Assembly (NCBI GenBank): GCA_017607445.1
Contig: JAEVHH010000003.1
Span: 1,922,001-1,986,000 of the forward strand
DNA length: 64,000 bases
From: Histoplasma ohiense
Lineage: Eukaryota; Ascomycota; Eurotiomycetes; Onygenales; Ajellomycetaceae
Reading direction: 5' to 3'
The position numbers were made by a program, and so were the translations under genes. The notes under the pieces were generated by a model, which searched no databases, was not told the DNA's origin, and was given only the letters and a program-made list of their open reading frames with translations. This document shows, piece by piece, positions 55,967-64,000 of this stretch; within the stretch, counting starts at the first letter, position 1; each line of letters opens with the position of its first letter.

Positions 55967-57472
55967 TCATCTTTTTAGTACTGAATAAAGCTCTTGAATT
56001 ATTAAATGATTTATAGTATCAGCTCCTGCTGCTGTGACCTTTGAAGATGAAAAAATAGCTGTCTTTAATTCATCTTCAGTTAAGTCAGGCCATTCCCATT
56101 TCTTATCATGTTCATATTCATTATCTTCTTGCACAGAACAAATCTCAGTTGAATTATTTGATGATGGAAATAATATTCTCATAAAAGCTTGACATTTATC
56201 TTCAAATGAGCTAGCTATAATTTCCTCATTCTGGAAATTATAAGTTAATGTTGGTAGCTTAGACATTGTTTTTGACTTAGTATATCTAAAAGCTTTGAAG
56301 ATCTCTTTCCCCTGAGCATTTTCTAGAAAGTTATTCCAACAATCAGTCTTTGCCTTTTTAATTGTTGAGAAATAATCATTTCTAATATTCTTTAAATACT
56401 CAAATGAAACAAGATCTTCTTTCCAATCTTTTTTAACTCTAGCTAAATGTCTTCTTTTATTTGAAATCTCATCATTCCACCAAGGCTTAGAGAATTCAGA
56501 GACTCTTTTCAATGGAATATATTTCTTTATACTTGAAAGAATAATCTCAGTGATTAAATTTGCTCTGTCTTCAAGCATTTTATCTGTAAGATTTGTATCT
56601 GATTTCCAATAAAGAGTTTCTCTATTCTCTAATTTCAACTTTTCAATCATTCTTTTCACTTCTGTCCACTGAGCTTTTTCAAAGTTGTATTGATTTGAAT
56701 ATAATGGGTTTTGAACTGTTTGATTACTATCCAATTCCATATCAACTTGAATTATCTCATGTCCAGTGGCAGCACCATTTGTTTCATTTGAGTCAACATA
56801 CCAATTAAAATGTTTATTCTCAAATAGATTCTTAGAGAAAAAACATAGATCAATAATTGACTTCTGTCTCAAACCTGGCTTGTGAAAAGTGGGAATATCT
56901 TGCTCATTTATCAACTCTAGTTTGTTTAAAAGTGCCCATTCAACCAGGTTTTCAGCTCTAATTGATTGAGTTCTTTCTGAATTCCACCAAGAGTGATGAG
57001 CATTGAAATCCCCCATGATTATTGAGTTTTTTTCTGGTTTCAACTGCATTAAACATCTATCAAATGTCCAAGTTCTATTATTTTCTCTCAGTGATCTTTC
57101 ATTGTAGATATTGATTAATTGAATATTTTCAAACTGTTTTTTCATATCCACAATGTCACCAACAAGAATATCAGAGTCAGATATCAAATCATATCTCAGA
57201 TTGAACTGAAATCTTGAATTCTTTCTAGCATAAATTGCCACTCTAACTCTAATATCTGTTTTCTCTGGTAAAAAACAATAGTATGCTGGATGAGATACAC
57301 TATACTCTTGATCAGCATCAAGTCTGGGTTCTTGAACAAGAATGAAGTCTGCCTTTTGCTCATAGCCAATTTGTAAACAGGAATAAAGACATGGATTTGT
57401 TCTGTCCACATTATTTTGAATAAATTTGATTTTTGTAGAGCTTTTAACATTTTTTTGTTGTTTTTCTGACAT
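55967..57472 (-). CDS. LINE-1 ORF2, endonuclease segment (ORF2 start)
   Basis: This 501-codon segment holds the start of ORF2, ATG at 57472, 27 nt after the ORF1 stop. It is an exonuclease/endonuclease/phosphatase-type nuclease that would nick target DNA. Visible catalytic positions are N20/N21 (FIQNNVD), E48 (LVQEP), D155 and N157 (MGDFNAHHSWWN), and SIIDL near 205-209. The last block reads AATGHEII (236-241), with the histidine but not the SD normally before it, so activity is uncertain. The connector to RT includes KPWWNDEI and ends HLIIQELYSVLK, where the frameshift in an A5 run (plus-strand 55972-55976) brings a premature TGA. Confidence 0.87.
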   Translation of the reverse strand: MSEKQQKNVKSSTKIKFIQNNVDRTNPCLYSCLQIGYEQKADFILVQEPRLDADQEYSVSHPAYYCFLPEKTDIRVRVAIYARKNSRFQFNLRYDLISDSDILVGDIVDMKKQFENIQLINIYNERSLRENNRTWTFDRCLMQLKPEKNSIIMGDFNAHHSWWNSERTQSIRAENLVEWALLNKLELINEQDIPTFHKPGLRQKSIIDLCFFSKNLFENKHFNWYVDSNETNGAATGHEIIQVDMELDSNQTVQNPLYSNQYNFEKAQWTEVKRMIEKLKLENRETLYWKSDTNLTDKMLEDRANLITEIILSSIKKYIPLKRVSEFSKPWWNDEISNKRRHLARVKKDWKEDLVSFEYLKNIRNDYFSTIKKAKTDCWNNFLENAQGKEIFKAFRYTKSKTMSKLPTLTYNFQNEEIIASSFEDKCQAFMRILFPSSNNSTEICSVQEDNEYEHDKKWEWPDLTEDELKTAIFSSSKVTAAGADTINHLIIQELYSVLKR

Positions 57473-57499
57473 TACACAAATATTAAGAAGTGTTTCTCT

Positions 57500-59016
57500 T
57501 TATTCAGAGTCAGATAATAGACTGAATCTATTATTCACAACTTCAACTGCTATCATATCCTGCATATGTGTATCTCTTATCTTTGTTTGAACAGGGGTTC
57601 TTGGTGACTTCTGTGATCTAATTTTTTGCTTTGCAGAAGGTTCAGAGATAGCAGATTCAGAGAGTTGAGAATTTCTTCTTTTTTGTTTATTGCTATTATT
57701 TACATTAGTAGAGACTGAGTTATTTGTCTGTACTGATGACTTTCCTGATTTGGGAGCAAATACACATTCTTTTGAATTTGCAAAATGGGGCTCTTTACAA
57801 TTGGCACACTTTGCAATGGATTTGGAATGTTCACACAATTTTCCCTTTTTCAAACATAGATGACAACTGTGCTCAGCTGTCTTGTGAGATTGAGCACAAA
57901 TTTGACATCTTACATTTCTTTTACAGAGATTTGCAAAATGACCATACTTCTGACAATTTGAACACTGAATTTGAGATTTTAGATTTTCTCTTGTATCTTT
58001 AAATTCATATGTTCTCATTCTCATACCAGCAATTCTCACAAAGGAGAGTTTAGACTGTTCAAATGACTCAGTTATGATTAGCACTGAAGCATTTTGTCTA
58101 TTTTCTCTTTGCTCCTCATTGTTCAGCCAAATTGGCAGCTTTTTTAATTTGATTGAATTGAAGTCTTCAATTTCATGCTGAAGTTGAATCAGTCCATCAT
58201 CATGATTGAAGATTGCTGTAGGTATGTCATGGAGAACAAACTTGCCCCATTTCTCATCTTTTTCCACTGAAATCTCAGTTTTTAAAAGAGATTTTACTAT
58301 GGGGGTCCAGATCTGTTGATTTTGAATCAGAAAATCAGAATTGAACTCAGGCATGGTAGTGAGAATTATTGAATTTCCAAGAAAAGAGCTTTCAACTGAA
58401 GCTACAACTGATCTGTGTAGTTCAGATTCAAAGACAGAGTTTAATGCATGATTTATCTCATTTCTCATTTGAAAAATAAGACTTACATTTGATAGCATCT
58501 TTTTCTCAAAGACTTCTTTGTTAAAGATCTTAACAATTAGTCTTTGAGCTTTTGACTGAAGAAGTCTCTCATCTTTTAGCTCTTTTCTTGATTTTTCTGA
58601 ACTCAGTGTATTCAGAGAATCAGCAGATTTTTGAATTCTGAGTATATGTTTTTTCCAAGGATGCAATTTTTGTAACAGAAGAGGTAGAAGACACTGCTGC
58701 AGCTTGAGCATAAGTTCTCAGCTCTGTTTTCTGTTCTGTAGATTGAGATGAACTCAAAGATTTCATCTCAAAAACCTTTTCTAGTTTAGAAGAGATTCCC
58801 AGTTTATATTTTTAGAATCTCATTCAGTTGTCTTGCTTGAATTAGCAGTATATGAAGTACTTCAGTATCTTTTTCCTCCATACATTGATTTTTCAAGCAT
58901 TTGGCAGCATTTTCAAGGTTTTGAATTTCTTGCATCTGATCTTGATATTTCTTTTTTCGTTTTTTAAGAAACTCAATCTCAGGAATCTCATCAGAAAAGA
59001 CATCCTTCTCTATCAT
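57500..59016 (-). pseudogene. LINE-1 ORF1 (gag-like, zinc knuckles), two frameshifts
   Basis: ORF1 runs from ATG 59016 (MIEKDVFSDEIPEIEFLKKR) to TAA at 57500-57502. It would give about 504 residues if two +1 shifts, in the A5 runs at plus 58809-58813 and 58628-58632, were absent. The first 68 codons are a lysine/glutamate-rich, probably coiled-coil part. The middle has the Tad1-like TYAQAAA segment. The long open piece 58711-57500 ends in zinc knuckles: CSNCQKYGHFANLC, CQICAQSHKTAEHSC, and CANCKEPHFANSKEC after a CHLC. A basic, serine-rich tail follows, including KQKRRNSQ and KQKIRSQKS. The role would be binding element RNA. No TGA from CGA decay interrupts it. Confidence 0.85.
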
Positions 59017-60349
59017 TTTGATAGATATTGATAGATTTAGATGATTTGATTGTGTTTCAAGCTATTTTTCCTACTAGTAATAGTAACTAGATTAAGTTTT
59101 TCAAGAGAACTTAATAAACTAATACTGATTTTTAGAGATAAATCAGTTAAATCTTCACAAAGTTGAGTGCTACAAACTTGACAGAGGAGGGGAGACTAAT
59201 GATTTCAACTTGATTAAGTCAAGACTGAAATGTCAGTTTTTGAAAGAAAAACTAACAAAAAATACTCAGCTTTTTGAAGAGAAGCTGTTAAAACTAGTTA
59301 GTTATATTCTTTACTTCAGAAATCTCCCCACACAACAAGTGTGTAGCTCAATTGATAAAGAAAAGGTATATAATAACCACTTGATCAGTATTAATGAAAG
59401 CTCTTCAGCCTTTGAATAAGATAAAAGAAATATGAATTTTTGGGCAGAAATTCTCTGTTTTATTAACTCAGAGCTAAAACAGAGAAAACACTCTATCTCT
59501 TTCAAACTTTGTCTTTTTCTTAATTAAAAAGCTTCTCAAAGTTTCTGCTTAAACTAGGCCCCATCTCAGTTTAAGATTATATTCCTGAAAAATCAAAAGC
59601 TTTCAATACTAAATGAATTCCCTTTCATTCAAATTGAAACACTTTATCCTACTGAATAGCTCCCAATAAGTTGAATATTGAGTTTCCAAAGAAATGGGTA
59701 TGCAAATGAAGAATCAACAGAGCTAAACCTGCACTTTTTTCCTTTATAATAGATTATATATATATAAATATATATATAAACTACTTGCAGGGACCAAGCT
59801 ATCTTTCAAACACTGAAATTTCCACTTTTATCTTATGTTCTTATCAATGGAGGGGTTATTCGAAGGGATTCGATGAGGGATTCGAGGGACGATGGATTCG
59901 AATTGATGGGGTATGCACTAGTCAATTGTGCCGAGGTATCTTTTTGTTACTTGGCAGGCACGTGTGGCTGGGAGGTACTCAGGGGGGACTTGGCATGGGT
60001 GCGTTGGAACACGAAAATCGATCAGAGTTTTCCCAAACAGAGAATCAGGAATAACTCAAGCAACTGCAGATCAAATTGAATAAGATTTTAACAGATTATC
60101 AATATAAAATAGATCTATCTGTGATCAAAATCTGAGTTGATTTGACTCAGTATTGATGGAGTAATTGGATGAACTGTTGAAGATCTGCCCAAGCAGATGC
60201 CAAAACACTATTCATCAAATATCTCCCTCAAAACCTCATCAAATCTTTTCAAATTTGCAGCAGTTACTGATGGAGGCAGCAGGAATCGATTGAGGGTACT
60301 CGCGTTGTCTAATTCGAAGAATTGGGCTCGTTCGGGGTTTTGCTCGTTG
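59017..60349 (-). promoter_or_regulatory. LINE-1 5' UTR and internal promoter region
   Basis: This 1.33-kb leader lies between the 5' target junction (60349) and the ORF1 ATG. LINEs carry an internal promoter here. It has two CpG-retaining patches, 60280-60349 and about 59850-60030 (ttcgatgagggattcgaggg-like words, cacgtg, gcgttgg), separated by CpG-free sequence. An alternating (TA)n stretch lies at 59755-59781. No long ORF on the minus strand precedes ORF1. The boundary is supported by G1 gag continuing at 60350. Confidence 0.7.
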
Positions 60350-60362
60350 AACACTTTACTAC

Positions 60363-61271
60363 AAGAATTGAATGAAACAATTTCAATCACTCAAAATACA
60401 CTAGAAGCACATTCAAATCATAGTAGAGATGTCACTAGTGTGAATGATAACTGCAATAACACCACAAGTATTCTCAGACCACTGAAATTCACATTACAAG
60501 CACTCAATATCTTAGTGGAAAGTGCTGTGACTACTGTCAATGAGAGATATAGTTGAGTATCACTTTGACAATTAGAACTTTGAGATCTCAGCATGAGTGA
60601 TCACTCTTCTTGAAGAGATGTGGAAAAGTTCTGAGATCAAAGTATGAAAGAATTCAAAAACTTTGTTACAGCTGCTATCACTTTCCATGTCAGTGATCTT
60701 GATTATTACAATGAATACAATCATCAAAAGATCATTGAAGCTGTCACTCATTTCAATGTCAAGATGCAACAACATTGGTATCAACATACACATAATATGC
60801 AGACTTTGCCATCATGGGAAGAATTTGTTAGTTGAATGCAATGTCAAGTCACTGATTCAGATAAAAGTTTTCAAGATGCTGATAGACAGTACTGAAAAAC
60901 AGAGCAACAAGAAGATCAGACAGTTCAATAATTTGCTTCACACTTACAATCAATTGAAGAGTGTCTGTAGCATTCTTATAGCAAATATCACTGAAAATCA
61001 CACCTCTATATGAAAGTTCTACCTTCTATTCACTGAGAATTCAACAAATATGCAATCAAATTGGAAGAGTTAAGCTATGATGCCACTTTATATAAACTTG
61101 CAATGACAGAATTGAATCTGTCAGAGAGATGGAAAAAGCTCAAAGAGAAGTCAAATTTCAAAAATCCCACTCAAAGCTTTAACAACAGAAATAATGCTGA
61201 TAATAGATTACAAAACAAATACAGATGAAATGACACTACAAAATTCAATGACTCCACTCAATTGAAATATT
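60363..61271 (+). pseudogene. G1 copy 3 gag, middle piece
   Basis: This continues gag after the LINE-1 target duplication and parallels 36479-37391 of copy 2. Open pieces include 60644-60835 (KEFKNFVTAAITFHVSDLDY...). It ends at the start of the nucleocapsid zinc knuckle, where the truncated LINE-1 entered. Confidence 0.72.
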
Positions 61272-61825
61272 CTAAGATTGAGACTGAGAGAGAAATATCA
61301 ACTGAATCAGTTAAGTTTGAATTTGCTATTCAATACAAAAGCTGGAAATATGTTTTTAATTGAATATTTAAATGAGTCAAATATTGCTACAAGAGCTTGT
61401 TTGAATAGTGTTATTTGATGATATTTATATCAGTTGTTCTTGTTTATTTTATTTTGATCTTTTCTTTAACTTTGTTTATTGTTAATTTTCATTTGTTTCA
61501 AGCAGTTTGCTTCATTATTTGTTGATAAAGTCATTGCAAATGTTTTTTCTTTTCTGTTGATTTTTAATAGCTGCTGTCTTTTGTAATATTTATTTCCTTT
61601 GTTTTGAAGTTGAGTTGTGCTAACTCATTGACATTCTTTTGATTTTATTTTTGGATTGAATAGTTTGAATAGTTGTTTGATTCTGGGCTGGAATTCTGTT
61701 AATGCATGTGTCAAATTGTTTTTGTATATTAGAATATTCTTGATTTGAAAAATCCTGAAGTATTTCAGGTAGATGTCATAGTCACTGACTGTATACATCT
61801 ATAATTGAAGAATAATAATAATAAT
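61272..61825 (+). mobile_element. LINE-1, 5'-truncated copy
   Basis: This insertion of about 554 bp corresponds to the last 555 bp of LINE-1 (53678 down to 53124): the end of ORF2, the 3' UTR and an (AAT)n tail (aataataataataat, 61811-61825). It is flanked by caattgaaatatt at 61259-61271 and 61826-61838 (13 bp, perhaps 14). It is opposite in orientation to the full-length copy and differs from it mainly by C/T and G/A changes. This is a typical product of incomplete target-primed reverse transcription. Confidence 0.92.
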
Positions 61826-63669
61826 CAATTGAAATATTGCTGTTATTGCAAGCAATCAGAACATACCATCAATTTGTGTTTCAAATGATTCAAAGATGAA
61901 TTCAAAAACACCAAGTTCAATTTGAAATTCAATGAGAAAGACACAAAGAACTCAAAAAACTCAAAAAACATTTAAAACACATCATTCAGCTCACAATGAC
62001 AGTCATAAACACAGAAAGTTGATGCAAAAATGTCTTAAGCTTCACTGTCACAGTGGAACTTGCTACATCTAAGAGTCTGCAAAAAGTGCTTGCACTAGTA
62101 GACTCTGAATCAGAAGTGAACTGTGTCAATGAATTTTGAGCAAAGAATCACAATCTAAAAGCTGCTCACTGCAAAATCAAAATGATCAAATCAATTGATG
62201 AATGTATAATGCACTTCTTTGAAGAGTATAACATTGCAACTACTGTCACTGATCACAAGAGTAATGCACAGCAGACATCTCATTTCTTTCATGTAATGAA
62301 GATGAAGAACTACAGTCTTGTATTCAAATTTCCTTGATTAAGACAAACAAATTCTCTTATAGATTGATCAGATGAACAATTCTTCTTTAAAAACTTTGAA
62401 GATGAACAACAGCTTCAAATTATTTCTGAATAAGATGTCTTAGCTGAAGTTCTCACAGAAGCTAGAGTAGAAATACTTGTAGTATTATCTACAGAACATT
62501 CAAAAGACTTAAAGCATACTTCATATATATTCTCAGCTGCATATTCAGACTTGTCAATCAGTCTATCTAATTATATCATGTCATACACACATATCTTCTC
62601 AGAAGAAGCTGCTATAAGTGTGAAAAGATCAGAAGAGATGAATCATCATATAGATCTCAAATCTGATACACAATCTTCATTTATACTGATATATAATCTC
62701 TCTGAAACTGAGTTAGCTACTCTAAGAGAATATTTAAAAAATGTATTAGATAAAGAGTGAATACAACTGTTCAGTAGTTTGACTGATGCACTGATTCTCT
62801 TTGTCCTCAAAAAAGATGATGGACTCCATCTTTGTGTAGACTATCAGAGATTAAATTGAATCATCATCAAGAATCAATACTCTCTATCTCTAATAAGTGA
62901 ATTATTTGATAGACTTTCAAAAGCCAAGATATTCACTAAGCTGGATCTTCAAGATGTCTATCACTGCATATTTATAGTAGCAAAAGATCATTGAAAGACA
63001 GTCTTTAGAATAAGATATGAACATTTTGAATATATAGTTATGTCATTTGAACTAGCTAATGCTTCAGTGATATTTCAAGCATACATTAACAATGTCTTGT
63101 CTGATTTGTTGAATATATGTTGTGTTGTCTATTTGGACGACATTCTCATATTCTTCAATTCAAAGCAGAAATATAAAGTGCATATTACTAAGATGCTAGA
63201 ATGTCTCAAGCATGCAAATCTATTTGCAAAGCTCTCTAAGTGTGAATTCAAAGTAAACAAAGTCTCATTTCTGAGATTTGTTATAGATTCAAATGATATT
63301 GAGATGAAGTCAGACAGAGTCTTCACTATTATGAAATGATCTATATCTAAATCAATTAAAGAGGTTCAATTCTTCTTGAGTTTTGCTAATTTCTATTGAT
63401 GATTTATTAAGTCTTTCTCCTCTATTGCAGCCACATTATTTGAACTTACAAAAGAGAGCAAGAAGAGGGAAAGAAAAGCCATTTTTATGTGAACAGAAGA
63501 TGCTCAAAGTACTTTTAATGAGCTCAAATTGTGCTTTATACATGCTTCTCTATTAGCTCATTTTGACTCAGCTCAGTATATTCAGATCAAATCTGATGCA
63601 TTCACTTTTGCAGTCACTGCTATTCTGTCACAGTTACAGAATGATGAGCACTGACATTCAGTTGCCTTC
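61826..63669 (+). pseudogene. G1 copy 3 nucleocapsid, protease, RT, RNase H, decayed
   Basis: The zinc knuckle resumes at about 61836 (CCYCKQSEHTINLC). The protease-like LVDSESEVN is at 62096-62122. The RT piece at 63040-63339 has YLDDILIFF (63129-63155), where the DD codons still hold a CpG (ttggacgac) that is TpG in copies 1 and 2. RNase H is cut at 63669 by the LTR of copy 4, at a place that reads ttgctttctgatc in copy 2. Confidence 0.8.
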
Positions 63670-64000
63670 TGTAATGCACTCGTTTATTATTTCCTTATTA
63701 TCTTCGCTTATTCTTACCTCTTTCCATTATACTCTCACTACTGCTATTTCTATATGTATATATATATCAATGTATGTATTTCGCACATCTTCTTTCTCTT
63801 TCTTTTCTTTCTTAGCAATTAGCTACATCACATTACACTACTATACTACACTCTACAATATATTACTATTATCTCTGCTACACTATAAACTATCTTCTAC
63901 TGTTATTCTTCACACTGTCACTACACCTCACAGTTTCTAATCACTCAATCTTCAAAAGACAGTTCATTGAGTAATAGTCATGATCTCTATCCACAGCATT
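63670..64000 (+). mobile_element. G1 Ty3 chromovirus, 5' end (copy 4)
   Basis: A 263-bp LTR (63670-63932, TGTAATGCACTCG to CACCTCACA) is followed by the start of the G1 internal region (gtttctaatcactc...) up to the window end. Because internal 5' sequence follows, this is a 5' LTR of another copy inserted into copy 3 RNase H, and the element continues to the right. Confidence 0.88.

Larger units (their letters stand above)
53124..60349 (-). mobile_element. LINE-1: full-length Tad1-like non-LTR retrotransposon
   Basis: This 7,226-bp minus-strand element is flanked by a 13-bp target duplication (aacactttactac) inside G1 gag. Its order is a 5' UTR of about 1.33 kb (60349-59017), ORF1 (59016-57500), ORF2 (57472-53532) and a 3' UTR of about 400 bp ending in an (AAT)n tail (attattattatt at 53124-53137). 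ORF1 and ORF2 are nearly free of deamination stops, but the body has almost no CpG (I count two by eye between 53532 and 59016, near 55744 and 58957). Arginines I checked use AGA or AGG codons. Four +1 frameshifts each lie in an AAAAA run. A 5'-truncated sibling is at 61272-61825. Confidence 0.93.
52528..63669 (+). mobile_element. G1 Ty3 chromovirus copy 3 (composite span, interrupted three times)
   Basis: The G1 pieces are 52528-53123 (5' LTR and gag start), 60363-61271 (gag), and 61826-63669 (nucleocapsid to RNase H). The first gap is full-length LINE-1 with target duplication aacactttactac (53111-53123 and 60350-60362). The second is truncated LINE-1 with caattgaaatatt duplicated (61259-61271 and 61826-61838). 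At 63670 a new G1 LTR begins. It inserted into LINE-2C; its own 3' end is outside the window. Confidence 0.9.

Noticed and set aside
59785..60054. 89-codon plus-strand open frame in CpG-rich patch
   Set aside because: It lies antisense in the LINE-1 5' UTR, with no homology that I recognise and no conservation evidence.

Overview
The window looks like a transposon-dense chromosome segment of a filamentous fungus. Ascomycota (Pezizomycotina) is the likeliest placing, but a basidiomycete cannot be excluded. I see one recognisable host gene: a Nopp140/Srp40-type nucleolar phosphoprotein at 32625-34160, with one 72-bp intron and ordinary CpG content. It lies in a host island made of 18168-18620 plus 31397-35056. 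A nest of Copia-type elements splits this island. Nearly everything else is AT-rich retrotransposon sequence that has lost almost all CpG. Repeat copies differ as TG versus CA at former CpG sites, so the decay is CpG deamination on both strands. It resembles MIP or methylation-linked decay more than classical CpA-directed RIP.

Layout, left to right. (1) 1-1487: 3' part of Ty3 chromovirus G2 (534-bp LTR), inserted in G1 copy 0 (1488-2808). G1 copy 0 sits in Tad1-like LINE-2A (2809-5803, minus), which sits in the gag of G1 copy 1 (5804-8088). (2) 8089-13428: chromovirus G3 with a 314-bp 5' LTR. It is joined without an LTR to a 5'-truncated LINE-2D (13429-16512), then to a G1 3' end (16513-18167). 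(3) 18621-31391: Copia2, a 1.1-kb gag-only element. Its 5' LTR is split by Copia1 (98-bp LTRs), and the 5' LTR of Copia1 is split by a complete G2 (18718-24793). Its 3' LTR is split by a 425-bp TRIM (30935-31359). (4) 31397-35056: host island with the Nopp140-like gene. (5) 35057-64000: LINE-2C (plus) is split by LINE-2B (minus), which is split by complete G1 copy 2 (35881-43255). LINE-2C is split again by G1 copy 3 (from 52528). G1 copy 3 carries a full-length LINE-1 (53124-60349, minus), a 5'-truncated LINE-1 (61272-61825) and the start of G1 copy 4 (63670).

The nesting is supported by target-site duplications read directly: TTACC, CATAT, AATTG, ATAAA, TCAGA, and 13-14-bp duplications for the LINEs. 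LTR pairs also match in length once nested inserts are removed (98/98, 101/101, 89/89, 534/534, 267/267).

Most element genes are pseudogenes full of TGA and TAA codons. LINE-1 is the exception. Its ORF1 and ORF2 have essentially no deamination stops although they contain almost no CpG, and they are broken only by four +1 frameshifts, each at an AAAAA run. Other points of interest are the TRIM, the miniature gag-only Copia2, an antisense reading frame conserved in the long 3' region of G1, tandem repeats in the G2 LTR and the LINE-2 3' UTR, and CpG-retaining patches in LTRs and in the LINE-1 5' UTR.
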